Shown: one piece after another, positions 7,868-17,693 of the stretch
Layout of the letters: every line of letters starts with the position of its first letter
Numbering within the stretch: the first letter of the stretch is position 1
From: Aliarcobacter sp.
GTDB taxonomy: Bacteria; Campylobacterota; Campylobacteria; Campylobacterales; Arcobacteraceae
Length of the DNA stretch: 42,667 nucleotides
Assembly (NCBI GenBank): GCA_028681275.1
Contig: JAQUIV010000003.1
Location: forward strand, 1 to 42,667
Direction of reading: 5' to 3'
Notes under the pieces: generated by a model
What the model was told of the DNA's origin: nothing
Seen by the model: the letters and a program-made list of their open reading frames with translations, nothing else
Databases searched by the model: none
Made by a program: the position numbers and the translations under genes

Positions 7868-10800
7868 CTAAAACTTTCTCTTTTAAAAGTTTTAAATATT
7901 CATTTGCCTTATCAAAATCAAAATCATTTACATAGTTTATAAAGTTGTCAAGTTCATTAAAATAAGCTAGTTTTTCTATTTCAACTTGTAACTCATTTGC
8001 TTTTATTAAAGCATCTGAATCCAACTCTTTTAATAACCCTTCTAATTGTTCAAAAAGCTCTTCGATTTTTTCTTTATTTAAAGCGCTTTTATCATTTATT
8101 TCATTTGGTAAAAAAGCTGTTATAGCTCTTTTTATATTATTAATTAAAAGCTCTAAATCAGTTTTTATTACTTTTATTAAGTCACCATATTTGTCATCAA
8201 AACCATTTTCTTTTAGATGAAATTCCAACTCTTTTGCTTTTTCAAACAATAAATCAGCCCCAATATTTCCACAAAGACCTTTTAAGGTATGAGCTTCTCT
8301 GATTGCTGATTCTAAGTCACTATTTTTTACATGAATTAATATTTTTTCTTCAAAATTATTTTGTGATTTTACAAATCTTTTTAATTGATTTAAAAATAGT
8401 TTTTGATTTCCAGCCATTCTACTTAAAGCTTGGGAAATATTAATTCCATCAATTTGCATAGTTTTAACATCAACTTCATTTATCTCTTCATTTTGTTCTT
8501 CAAAAACAACTTTATTTTTTGGTTTTATCCATTTAACTAAAGTCTCATAAAACTTACTAAAATCTAAAGGTTTTGCAATGTAGTCATTCATTCCTGAATT
8601 TATACATTTTTCTTTATCACCTTGCATTGCATTTGCAGTCATTGCAAGAATTGGTAAATCTTTGAATTTTTCGTTTTTTCTAATTTGTTTTGTGGCTTCA
8701 TATCCATCTAAAATAGGCATTTGGCAATCCATTAAAACACCATCAAACTCTTCATTTTCTAATATTTCAATAGCTTCTTTTCCATTGTTTGCAATTTTTG
8801 TACTTATATTTGCTTTTTGTAAAAACTCCGTTGCTATCTCTTGATTTTGAACATTATCTTCAACTAAAAGAATTTTTGCACCTTGTATCAATTTTTTTAT
8901 ATCTAAGAAATTATTACTTCTTATATTTTCATTTGCGTTTATTATTATATTTTTTCCAAACGCTTTTAAAATCGTATCATATAGAGTTGAGGGACTTACA
9001 GGTTTTTCTAGAAAACCAAATACTTTTGCATCTTTTGCTTTTTGCATTAACTCATCTTTATTATAAGCTGTAACCATAATAAAAGTTGGTGTTTTTTCAA
9101 TTCCTTTATTTTCATTTATTCTTTTGATTGTTTCTATACCATCCATTTCAGGCATCATCCAATCTATTAAAACTAAAGTATAAGGAGAATTTTCTTCATT
9201 TGCTTTTTCTAACTCAATTATGGCTTCTTTACCACAGCATAAAGCTTTCACTTCAAACCTTAAAGATTTAATAATATTTTCTAAAATCTCTCTTGAACTT
9301 GCATTATCATCAACTACCAATATTTTTAGATTATTAACATTATTGTTTGATTCTAAAAGATTTCTTTGTACATTTTGTAATTCAAATTTAATAGTAAAAT
9401 AAAAATCACTTCCAACATCAGGAGTACTTTCAAGTCCAACAGTTCCACCCATTAATTCAATAATTTGTTTACAAATAGCAAGTCCTAATCCTGAACCTCC
9501 ATATTTTCTAGTTGTTGAACTATCAGCTTGTGAAAACGATGCGAACAGTTTTTCCATATGTTCTTTAGAAATACCAATTCCTGTATCTTTTACATCAAAT
9601 CTAATTTCAGCACTTTGTTCATCTTTTGAAAGTAGTTTAATTGAAATTATAATTTCACCTTTTGGTGTAAATTTAACGGCATTACTTAAAAGATTTGTCA
9701 AAATTTGGTTTAATCTTAAAGAGTCTCCCCTTAAAGCTAAAGGAACATTTATATCCACATCAAAGAGTAATTCAAGTCCTTTTTCTTCAATTTGAAACAT
9801 AAATAAACTAGAAAGATTTGCCAAAATATCATCCAAAGAAAAATCAATTTTTTCAATTGTCATTTTTCCTGCTTCTATTTTTGAAAAGTCTAAAATATCA
9901 TTTATAATTCCCAATAAATTTTTCGAAGCTGTATCGATTTTTTGAATATAATTTTTTTGTTGTTCATCCAAATTTGTTTGTAAAGTAAGGTATGCCATTC
10001 CAATTATTGCATTCATTGGAGTTCTAATTTCATGGCTCATATTTGCTAAAAATTCACTTTTTGATTTTGTTGATTCTTCTGCTAATAGTTTTGCTTTTTT
10101 AATATCTTCTAAAGCCTGTCTTTCAAGTGTAATATCCTCGATTGTAGCAACTAAACCTTTTTCTAAATCAGTAAAATCAATAGCTTGCATAGTTACTCTA
10201 GCCCAAAAAGAATTGCTATCTTTTTTTATAAAAAGTTGTTCCCATGTTGCTATTTCACCACTTTGAATAATCTCATATTGTTTTTGCACACTCTCATAAT
10301 CTTTATCTTTTTCATAAAAAATTCTTGTTGAAGAATTTATTAATTCATCATATTCATATCCAAAAATCATACAAATTTTATTATTCATTTCTTGAATAAC
10401 TCTATTTTTTAATAAAATTATTCCTATACTTGCCGTATCAAAAATCGCTTTTTGTTTTTGGTTCATCTCAAAAAGTTCAGCCGTTCTTTCTTTTACTATA
10501 TTTTCAAGATTTGCACTTAATTTTTCCAGTTCAACAGTAGCAGTTACATCATGTCTTAAAGAGATATATCCAACAACTTTTCCATCAAAATCATACTCTT
10601 GTTCAATTACACTATCAACCCAGTAATATCCGCCATCTTTTTTCCTATTTTTTACTCTGCCTTTCCAAACTTTTCCTTTTGTTATAGTTTCCCACATTTG
10701 TTTGAAAATCTCTGGATCATTATCAGGATGTTTTCCAATTCTATGATTTTTACCCATCATAAACTCTCTTGTATTTCCACTAACTTTACAGAAAGCATCA

Positions 10801-12506
10801 CTTACATAAGTTATATTTCCTTGTAAATCTGTTCTTGAAGCAATAACATTTTCATCAAAAAATCTAAGAAGTTTAGAGAGTTCATGGGTTTTTTTTGCAA
10901 CTTGTTTTTTGAGTTGATAATTCCAAAATAATAAAAGAGCCAATCCTAAAAGTACAAAAATAGAGATTTGAAATAACATAACCGAATCTATTTGTGATTT
11001 TTTAGTAACTTTTTCCCATTGTTGCATAATCTCATACACTTCTGTTGAAGAGTGATTTATTAACACTTTTTCCAAAATTCTTGCAAAAATCTCATAATCT
11101 TTTTTAACGGAAAAACCTAACTGCATATAAGTATCAGTTTTCCCTATTATCTCTATATTTTTAAGACTCAAAGATGAAATTGTATACGAAGCAACTGGTA
11201 AAGAACAAAGGGCTACATCAAAAGCTCCAGCAGATACTCCATTTAATGCAATAGTTGCGTTTTCAACTTCTATGTAATTTAAATTAGGATATTGTTTATA
11301 AATTTCTTCTAAATAAAAATAATCCTTTATTACAGCTATTTTTTCATCCTTTAACTGAGAAAGAGAAACTATAAAATCTTTATGTTTATCTTTTCTTCCA
11401 ACTACAACAATCGGACTTTTTAACTGCATAGGAACGGAAATATGAGTATCTTGGAACTCTTTAATATTCATATAGTTTGAAAACATATCAACTTTAGATT
11501 CTTTTACTTTTTCTAAAGTTTCACTCCAAGTATTTGTTTTTATTTTTTCAAATTTTATACCTAAATTTTGCTCTATAAGATTTAAATGTTCAGCTACTAT
11601 TCCTATATAATTTCCATTTTCATCAAATGATTCAAATGGCATATAATGTGGATCACCTGCATATTTTATAATAGGATTTTGTTTTAACCACTCTTTTTCT
11701 TCTTTTGATAAATTTATATTTTTATCATCTTCTGAAACTTTACCTTCCCATCTTGTTTTTATATTATCCCACTCTTGAATAGTAATTTCACCCATAGCTT
11801 TTTGTAAGATTGAAAATAGAATTGGATAATTTTTTGAAACACCAAGGGTTAAAATAGATGGTTTTCTACTTGAATCAATTGCATCTATTTTTAAATTATC
11901 TAAAAGTTCTTCCTTGATTTTATAAGAAACAACTGCCCTATTCCCGATATAAGCATCTGCCAAACCTCGTGAAACTGCATCTAAAGATAAAGTTGTATTT
12001 TGAAATGTTTTAATAGTTATATTTGGATAGTTTTTTTGTAAGTCAATAATTGTTCCAATATTTTCTTCTAAAGCAACTATTTTTCCATTTAAATCATTTA
12101 AACTAGAAAAAGCTTTTTGCTCTTTTTTTGAAACAATAACATGGGGGATTTGTAAATATGGTTCTGTAAAATAAAAAAACTCTTCTCTCTCTTTTTTTGG
12201 AGTTATGTCTAAAATAGCGTTTAATTCACCATTTTTTGTTTTTTCATAAATCGTATTCCAGCTTCCTGAAGTAATTTGTAATTTACTATTTAATTTCTGA
12301 TTTAATATCTCAACTATTGAAGCACCAATTCCACTAGCTTCATTATTATAATCCACAAAATTAATAGGAGCCCAATTATCCATAGCTCCAATTGTTATTA
12401 TTTTTTGATTATTTAGCCAATTTTTCTCTTCTATTGTTAATTTATCTTGAAAATTTGCACTTAAAAAAAGAGGTAAAAAAAGCAGTATTAAAATTATATT
12501 TTTCAT
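7851..12506 (-). CDS. BvgS-like hybrid sensor histidine kinase with two solute-binding domains
   Basis: The 1551 residues read in order: signal peptide (1-17); two periplasmic solute-binding domains of the SBP_bac_3 type (about 34-253 and 275-498); a membrane helix (about 508-528); two PAS domains (about 545-665 and 685-800); HisKA with phospho-accepting H825 in MSHEIRTP; an ATPase domain with DTGIGI and GGSGLGLA; receiver 1 (D1115); receiver 2 (D1260); and an Hpt domain with H1406 in EAHTLKG. It should sense small ligands, probably amino-acid-like, and pass phosphate His-Asp-His to a response regulator. The gene overlaps the HD-GYP regulator by four bases (ATGA), so that protein is the likely output. 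All phosphorelay residues are present. The ligand is unknown. Confidence 0.95.
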   Translation of the reverse strand: MKNIILILLFLPLFLSANFQDKLTIEEKNWLNNQKIITIGAMDNWAPINFVDYNNEASGIGASIVEILNQKLNSKLQITSGSWNTIYEKTKNGELNAILDITPKKEREEFFYFTEPYLQIPHVIVSKKEQKAFSSLNDLNGKIVALEENIGTIIDLQKNYPNITIKTFQNTTLSLDAVSRGLADAYIGNRAVVSYKIKEELLDNLKIDAIDSSRKPSILTLGVSKNYPILFSILQKAMGEITIQEWDNIKTRWEGKVSEDDKNINLSKEEKEWLKQNPIIKYAGDPHYMPFESFDENGNYIGIVAEHLNLIEQNLGIKFEKIKTNTWSETLEKVKESKVDMFSNYMNIKEFQDTHISVPMQLKSPIVVVGRKDKHKDFIVSLSQLKDEKIAVIKDYFYLEEIYKQYPNLNYIEVENATIALNGVSAGAFDVALCSLPVASYTISSLSLKNIEIIGKTDTYMQLGFSVKKDYEIFARILEKVLINHSSTEVYEIMQQWEKVTKKSQIDSVMLFQISIFVLLGLALLLFWNYQLKKQVAKKTHELSKLLRFFDENVIASRTDLQGNITYVSDAFCKVSGNTREFMMGKNHRIGKHPDNDPEIFKQMWETITKGKVWKGRVKNRKKDGGYYWVDSVIEQEYDFDGKVVGYISLRHDVTATVELEKLSANLENIVKERTAELFEMNQKQKAIFDTASIGIILLKNRVIQEMNNKICMIFGYEYDELINSSTRIFYEKDKDYESVQKQYEIIQSGEIATWEQLFIKKDSNSFWARVTMQAIDFTDLEKGLVATIEDITLERQALEDIKKAKLLAEESTKSKSEFLANMSHEIRTPMNAIIGMAYLTLQTNLDEQQKNYIQKIDTASKNLLGIINDILDFSKIEAGKMTIEKIDFSLDDILANLSSLFMFQIEEKGLELLFDVDINVPLALRGDSLRLNQILTNLLSNAVKFTPKGEIIISIKLLSKDEQSAEIRFDVKDTGIGISKEHMEKLFASFSQADSSTTRKYGGSGLGLAICKQIIELMGGTVGLESTPDVGSDFYFTIKFELQNVQRNLLESNNNVNNLKILVVDDNASSREILENIIKSLRFEVKALCCGKEAIIELEKANEENSPYTLVLIDWMMPEMDGIETIKRINENKGIEKTPTFIMVTAYNKDELMQKAKDAKVFGFLEKPVSPSTLYDTILKAFGKNIIINANENIRSNNFLDIKKLIQGAKILLVEDNVQNQEIATEFLQKANISTKIANNGKEAIEILENEEFDGVLMDCQMPILDGYEATKQIRKNEKFKDLPILAMTANAMQGDKEKCINSGMNDYIAKPLDFSKFYETLVKWIKPKNKVVFEEQNEEINEVDVKTMQIDGINISQALSRMAGNQKLFLNQLKRFVKSQNNFEEKILIHVKNSDLESAIREAHTLKGLCGNIGADLLFEKAKELEFHLKENGFDDKYGDLIKVIKTDLELLINNIKRAITAFLPNEINDKSALNKEKIEELFEQLEGLLKELDSDALIKANELQVEIEKLAYFNELDNFINYVNDFDFDKANEYLKLLKEKVLEKIRD

Positions 12507-13618
12507 TCTTCTACCTTTGGATAAATATCAATAAAACTTTTTGCAATATCTTCAAACTCTTTTTGTAACTCTAAAAAAGCATCTAAAATATCAGGGTCAA
12601 AGTGTGTTCCTCGTCCTTCTTTCATAATTTCAACTGCTTTTTCATGTTCAATTTTATCTTTATAGACTCTTTTGCTAATAAGTGCATCATAAACATCTGC
12701 AACACACATAAGTCTTGCACATATTGGTATTTCATCCCCTTTTAATCCTAAAGGGTAACCACTACCATCATATTTTTCATGGTGTAAATATGCAATCTCT
12801 TTTGCAATTCTTAAAAAACAAACTTCATATCCCAACTGATTTTCCGCATGTTCAATAGCTTGTTTACCTAAAGTTGTGTGAGTTTTCATAATTTCAAACT
12901 CTTCGGGAGTTAATTTTCCCTTTTTTAGAAGTATATAATCTGGAATTCCTATTTTGCCAATATCATGTAAAGGTGCTGATTTAAAAAGCGTATCTATCAT
13001 TTCATCTGTTAAAAAATCTTTGAATTTTGGATGATTTTGTAGTTTTAAAGCTAAAATTTTCACATAAGTTCTAGTTCTTCGTATGTGATTTCCTGTTTCA
13101 TTATCTCTAGTTTCAGCCAAAGATGCCATTGCAAAAATAGTAACATTTTGAATTGCAACTACTTCTTTTGTTCTTTTTTTTATTTCATCTTCTAAAAACT
13201 GATTTTTATCTTTTAAGAAATCCGAAGCAGCTTTATTTTCAAGTTGAGTTTTAACCCTTGCTTTTAAAATAGGTGGAGAAATAGGTTTTGTTATGTAATC
13301 AGCAGCGCCAAGTTCAAAGCCGATTTTTTCATCTTCTATACTATTTTTTGCGGTCAAAAAGATAACTGGAATATCTTTTAAAACAGAATCTTCTTTTATT
13401 TTTTTTATAACATCATACCCACTTAAAATAGGCATCATAATATCAAGTAGTATTAAATCAGGAGCCGTTGATTCAAAAAGGTATTTTAGAGCTTTTTCAC
13501 CATTATTTGCGACTTTTACAATATATAAATCTTTTAATAAATTTGAAACCAAAAAAAGATTATCAGGAGTGTCATCAACAACTAAAATCGTCTGTTTATT
13601 TGTTTTATTTTCTAACAT
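12503..13618 (-). CDS. HD-GYP response regulator (c-di-GMP phosphodiesterase, RpfG-like)
   Basis: This cytoplasmic protein of 371 residues has a receiver domain (1-125, phospho-acceptor D59 in LILLDIMMP) and, after a coiled linker, an HD-GYP domain (about 160-360). Catalytic motifs are intact: HDIGKIGIP with H218-D219, HHE at 279-281 and the GYP triad at 287-289. HD-GYP proteins hydrolyse c-di-GMP. The gene is first in an operon with the hybrid kinase, overlapping it by four bases, so phosphorylation by that kinase probably controls its activity. The ATG has AAGG 7 bases upstream. The letB terminator hairpin ends only about 16 bases before the start, so the promoter must lie before or inside the hairpin, or some readthrough feeds this gene. 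Confidence 0.95.
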   Translation of the reverse strand: MLENKTNKQTILVVDDTPDNLFLVSNLLKDLYIVKVANNGEKALKYLFESTAPDLILLDIMMPILSGYDVIKKIKEDSVLKDIPVIFLTAKNSIEDEKIGFELGAADYITKPISPPILKARVKTQLENKAASDFLKDKNQFLEDEIKKRTKEVVAIQNVTIFAMASLAETRDNETGNHIRRTRTYVKILALKLQNHPKFKDFLTDEMIDTLFKSAPLHDIGKIGIPDYILLKKGKLTPEEFEIMKTHTTLGKQAIEHAENQLGYEVCFLRIAKEIAYLHHEKYDGSGYPLGLKGDEIPICARLMCVADVYDALISKRVYKDKIEHEKAVEIMKEGRGTHFDPDILDAFLELQKEFEDIAKSFIDIYPKVEE

Positions 13619-13634
13619 AAATCAGCCTTAAAAC

Positions 13635-13655
13635 AAGAGGATTAAAAATCCTCTT
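13635..13655 (-). terminator. Terminator of letAB
   Basis: A perfect 9-bp hairpin (13635-13643 with 13647-13655) with a 3-base loop lies 62 bases beyond the letB stop. On the reverse strand it is followed by GTTTTAAGG, a short T run. Confidence 0.7.
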
Positions 13656-13716
13656 TTAGTAGCTTTATTTTATCTTATTTCTTTTAAACAAACTAAATAT
13701 ACTTCTACGAATTTTA

Positions 13717-16380
13717 TTATTTAATACTTGGGCTTATACTTTTCCAATCTTCTCTTAGAGTTTTTACTAAAGTAAATTTATCTTTTGGATTTGCGATTTC
13801 TCCATATTCATAAGGAGTAACTACAACTAATCCACCTTTTAAAAGACTTGTAAATGTATTTGATTCTACTTTTGAACCAGAGAAAATAGAGAATTTCATT
13901 TCAAAACCACTTATGTCATAAAACTCTGAATTTTTTCTAATTAATTTTTTGTATTTATCATAAATCAAACAATCAACTACAACTTTTGAACCATCTTCAC
14001 TTAAATCAATTTTACTCACTTTTCCTATTTGAACATTTTTATAATAAACAGGTGCGTCCACATTTACGCTAGAAGCTGTAATATCTTCAACTTTAAATAC
14101 TGTTCCAAAATGTGAAGTTTCAACAGATGGTTGGCTTTCAATTCCCTCAAATTTTGTTTGTACAGTTGGACTTTCACTTTTAATAACTCCAATATTTACA
14201 GCCATTACAGTTGAACCTGCATTTGCAACTTCTTGAAGTGAAATTCTTGGTTTTTTTAGATAATAAACTGTGCCCTCTTTTGCAAAAGAGGCAAAGTCGT
14301 TGTAGATTAAAGCTTTTACTTCAACTTGTTGTTTTTCATTTAATCTAACCTTTGTAACTTTCCCAACATTTACACCTTTATAAGTTAGTTGTGAGAAGTT
14401 TTCTTGTAATCCCTCAACATCATTAAAAACAATAGTTATACTATTTGTTGTATTTTTCATCTCATCTTCAGAAGCAAAAATTTGTGGTTTTTCAAATGGA
14501 ATATTTGAATCCGTATCAAGATTAATTGAACCATTTAAAAGTGAAGAGAAATTATCAACTTCAAATAAAACTCCACTCAAACTAGCTTTTAAATTTACAA
14601 CACCTTTTTTATAAAATCTACTTTTATTTGTAATATATTTTTTAAAATCACTGTAAATAAACAAAATTACCTTTGATTTTTTTTCATCAAATCTTACATC
14701 TTTTACAAAACCTATCTCTTGGTTTTTATACATAATTGCCATATCATGTTTTATTTCAAAATCATTGTTAAAATCAGCTTCCATTACAAAACCATTGTTA
14801 GAAACTCTTTTTAATTTTTCAACATCTTTAAATGAACTATATAATTTAAACTCTTTACTTGAAAGTTTTGCGCCCTCTTTTTTCTCAGCAATTAGTGCAA
14901 TTGCACCATTTAACATAGGTTCAACTCCTGAATAATTAATATTCAGATTTAGATTTTTCATCTCCACAAGTTTTGAACTCATGTCATAATAAAGGTTGTT
15001 GTCGTTTATTAAATCTTTATATTTTTCATCTATTGAAATAGAGATTTTTACATTTTTTAAATCAGGTGTTAAAGAGTAATTATCAACTTTTCCTATTTCA
15101 ATATTTTTATAATAAACCTTTGATTTAGTGCTAATTGAATTTAGATTTTCACTTAAAAGTTCTATTTTTATACTTGAACTACTTTTATTAATATCTTTTT
15201 TATTTATAGCTGTGAAAACTGCTTTAAAATCACCTTTGTTATACTCTAAAGATACAAAATTTCCTTTTACGATGTTCCCTAAATTTTTAACTCCATCGAG
15301 TGAAATAACAGGTTCTTCAACGAAAAATTTAGTTTTATCTGTTAATAAATATTTATACTCTTCATATATAAATGCTTTTGTATTTAAAGCATCTTTATTT
15401 AATTTTACTTCAGTAATTTTACCTATTTCTATACCTTTGTAGATAATAGGAGTGTTCTCTTCTATTCCATTTACTTCATTAAAATTTATATTAAAATACT
15501 CTTTTTTCTTTAAATCATCTTTTTTTGCATATAAGATATATGGCTCATCTTTTATGATTTTTTCATCTTCTTTATTTGGAGTAATAACTGTAATTCCACC
15601 AACTAAAGCTGAATATAAAGACCCTAATTCAATATTTAATCCACTTGCTCCATAACTTACTTTTAAAGCTTCATTAATAAAAAACTTAGAACTTTTATTT
15701 ACTAAATAGTTAAATTTATCATAAATATATGCCGTAAAATAAACCTTTTCATATATAAACTCTTTTGCAATAATCTCACCAATTTGGAAATTATTATAAA
15801 AAATTGGAGTTCCTATTTCCACATTATCTTTATCATTTGCAATTAAAGAGACATAATATCCATCATTTTCAAACTCATCATTTGGTTGAGTATCTAAACC
15901 TTCAAAATGATTTTTATATTTTCCAGTGTTATACTCTTCTTGGGTTTTGAATTTAGGTGATAATTCGATTTTATAACCACTAATTAAAGTATTTAATCCT
16001 GATATTTTTGTCAAAGAAACAGTTGGTTTTTTTATCCAAAATTGAGAACTTTCACTTGCTACATATTTTGCAACTTCGTTATCAACTAAAATTCTAACTT
16101 TTACACTTTTTAAATCTTCATGGATAGAAATTTTTGTAACTTTTCCAAGTTGTAAACCTTTGTATTCCAAAGGTGTAACACCCTCTTTTAGACCATCTGC
16201 ACTTTTGAATACAACTGTAATATTTGTACCTTTTTTCATATAAGATTCATAGGCAATCCAACCTAAAATCCCCAAAATAATTAGAGGTAAAATCCAAATA
16301 AACGAAACACTTTTTTTATCTTCTATTTTAGGTTCATAAACTTCTTGTTCTATATTTTGTTCTATTATTTCTTTACTCAT
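13717..16380 (-). CDS. letB: LetB-like protein with seven MCE domains
   Basis: The protein has a short cytoplasmic tail, one membrane helix (about 27-45) and then seven MCE (MlaD) repeats, each with a YKG/YKN-x-x-(I/V)G-x-(V/I) core and a following DKY/DF segment. Seven repeats and 887 residues match E. coli LetB (YebT), which forms a periplasmic tube bridging the inner and outer membrane for lipid transport; PqiB has only three. The role here is inferred from that family. I chose the ATG at 16380, which has AAGGA nine bases upstream, over an in-frame TTG at 16401. This start overlaps the letA2 stop by eight bases, so the two are translationally coupled. The letA genes upstream encode the inner-membrane partner. 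Confidence 0.93.
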   Translation of the reverse strand: MSKEIIEQNIEQEVYEPKIEDKKSVSFIWILPLIILGILGWIAYESYMKKGTNITVVFKSADGLKEGVTPLEYKGLQLGKVTKISIHEDLKSVKVRILVDNEVAKYVASESSQFWIKKPTVSLTKISGLNTLISGYKIELSPKFKTQEEYNTGKYKNHFEGLDTQPNDEFENDGYYVSLIANDKDNVEIGTPIFYNNFQIGEIIAKEFIYEKVYFTAYIYDKFNYLVNKSSKFFINEALKVSYGASGLNIELGSLYSALVGGITVITPNKEDEKIIKDEPYILYAKKDDLKKKEYFNINFNEVNGIEENTPIIYKGIEIGKITEVKLNKDALNTKAFIYEEYKYLLTDKTKFFVEEPVISLDGVKNLGNIVKGNFVSLEYNKGDFKAVFTAINKKDINKSSSSIKIELLSENLNSISTKSKVYYKNIEIGKVDNYSLTPDLKNVKISISIDEKYKDLINDNNLYYDMSSKLVEMKNLNLNINYSGVEPMLNGAIALIAEKKEGAKLSSKEFKLYSSFKDVEKLKRVSNNGFVMEADFNNDFEIKHDMAIMYKNQEIGFVKDVRFDEKKSKVILFIYSDFKKYITNKSRFYKKGVVNLKASLSGVLFEVDNFSSLLNGSINLDTDSNIPFEKPQIFASEDEMKNTTNSITIVFNDVEGLQENFSQLTYKGVNVGKVTKVRLNEKQQVEVKALIYNDFASFAKEGTVYYLKKPRISLQEVANAGSTVMAVNIGVIKSESPTVQTKFEGIESQPSVETSHFGTVFKVEDITASSVNVDAPVYYKNVQIGKVSKIDLSEDGSKVVVDCLIYDKYKKLIRKNSEFYDISGFEMKFSIFSGSKVESNTFTSLLKGGLVVVTPYEYGEIANPKDKFTLVKTLREDWKSISPSIK

Positions 16381-16954
16381 CCCAAATAATCCTTGTATCA
16401 AATCTATTTGCTGCTATTATTGTTAATATTACCATCAAAGCAAAAGAGGTTGCAGCAATTCCTCCTTTTATGTTAAAAATCTCATCAAGTTGCACGATTG
16501 AAGCCAATATTGCAACCACATAAATATCAATCATAGACCATTTTCCAATGGCTTCTACAAATTTAAATATTAATATTTTTCTATTATTATGCATTTTTAC
16601 ATTTATTTTTAAACTAATAAAAATAAAAAGTAACCCCACTAACTTTATCAAAGGAATTATAACACTTGCTGTAAAAACCACAATTGCTATAAAATAACTT
16701 CCTTGTTCAACAAAACTAACAACACCCTCTAAGATTGTACTTTCAATTTTTACACCAAGCCTTGTAACTTCCATAATTGGATATAACATTGCTGGAATAT
16801 AAATTAAAATTGCACAAATAGTAAGGGCAAGTGAAACTTGTAAAGAGTCTTTTATTCGTTTTCGTACAATATGATTACATCTTGTACATACGAAACTATC
16901 GAAGTTTTCTCTTTCATACATTTTGTGGCAGTTTTTACATGAAATTAAAACCAT
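16373..16954 (-). CDS. LetA/PqiA domain protein, C-terminal half (letA2)
   Basis: This is a 193-residue inner-membrane protein with a zinc ribbon, CKNC and CTRC (residues 6-26), followed by about four membrane helices. It corresponds to one PqiA domain. E. coli LetA (YebS, about 427 residues) has two such domains in one chain. Here the second domain is a separate reading frame that begins right after the stop of the first (TAA then ATG, in the same frame). LetA is the inner-membrane partner of the LetB tube and is thought to load or extract lipids. The gene overlaps letB by eight bases. No separate ribosome binding site is obvious, so translation probably depends on termination of letA1 or on stop-codon readthrough. 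Confidence 0.85.
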   Translation of the reverse strand: MVLISCKNCHKMYERENFDSFVCTRCNHIVRKRIKDSLQVSLALTICAILIYIPAMLYPIMEVTRLGVKIESTILEGVVSFVEQGSYFIAIVVFTASVIIPLIKLVGLLFIFISLKINVKMHNNRKILIFKFVEAIGKWSMIDIYVVAILASIVQLDEIFNIKGGIAATSFALMVILTIIAANRFDTRIIWDE

Positions 16955-17554
16955 TTAGTCCTCATCAAATACACTTTTATCTTCAAATTTTTTATTTGAC
17001 ATATAAAAACAAAAAATATAAGCCAACATCACATAAAAACCAATATCAAATTTTGTGGAACTAACCATTCCAATTAGTTTTATATATGTAACAATAATAC
17101 TTATAATAAAAACTTCGATAAATCCCCAATGTTTAAAAAAATGGAAACTATCATGAAGCAAAGTATCCGTAAAAAGTCTGATATTAGTTTTATCTTGAAT
17201 AAAAGCAAATATTATTACTAAAGAGTTTAAAATGGGCGCTAGAATAATAGTAAAAAAAACTATAAGCCCTACAAAAAAGAAGTTTTGTTCTAAAAGAATC
17301 AAAACTGTTCCAATCAAAGTGGCCTTTAATTCGTTCTCATTTATATTCAAAGTAATAATTGGATAAATATTTAAGATTCCAAAAAGTAAAAGTGCTGAAA
17401 TTGAATAATATAAAGAGTCTAAAGAGTGCTTTTTATCAGCTTTTATTTTACTATTACATCTTGGACATCTTTGAGTAACTGTTATATCATCGTGTTTTTT
17501 TATAAATAAACCACAATTATAACACTCTATAATATCATCAATATTTTCGTCCAT
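16955..17554 (-). CDS. LetA/PqiA domain protein, N-terminal half (letA1)
   Basis: This 199-residue inner-membrane protein has a CYNC...CPRC zinc ribbon (about residues 11-34) and roughly four membrane helices, that is, one PqiA domain. It is the first gene of letA1-letA2-letB. I chose the ATG at 17554 over the TTG one codon upstream because AGGA lies five bases before it. The last residues (KSVFDED) run straight into TAA followed by the letA2 ATG. Together the two halves come to about 392 residues, slightly shorter than a fused LetA. Whether the split is natural or a point mutation cannot be told from one sequence, but separate PqiA-domain genes are known in other bacteria. Confidence 0.85.
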   Translation of the reverse strand: MDENIDDIIECYNCGLFIKKHDDITVTQRCPRCNSKIKADKKHSLDSLYYSISALLLFGILNIYPIITLNINENELKATLIGTVLILLEQNFFFVGLIVFFTIILAPILNSLVIIFAFIQDKTNIRLFTDTLLHDSFHFFKHWGFIEVFIISIIVTYIKLIGMVSSTKFDIGFYVMLAYIFCFYMSNKKFEDKSVFDED

Positions 17555-17637
17555 CAAAATCCTAAGCTTTTAGTTTCGGCATTCTAACATAGTAAACTTT
17601 TTTTCATTCTAAAAACTCTTTAAAATTAAATATATTG

Positions 17638-17659
17638 TATTATACGAACGCACTTGTGC
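17638..17659 (+). promoter_or_regulatory. Candidate globin promoter with inverted repeat at the start site
   Basis: A TATTAT -10 (17638-17643) precedes the globin gene by 50 bases. A short inverted repeat, GCAC-TT-GTGC (17650-17659), lies where transcription would begin and could be an operator. There is no match to a known nitrosative-stress regulator site that I can vouch for. Confidence 0.35.
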
Positions 17660-17693
17660 AAATAAAATAATATTTTTTTAAAGGTTAATAAAA

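Noticed and set aside
16381-16401. TTG start for letB
   Set aside because: AAGGA nine bases before the ATG at 16380 lies inside this extension.
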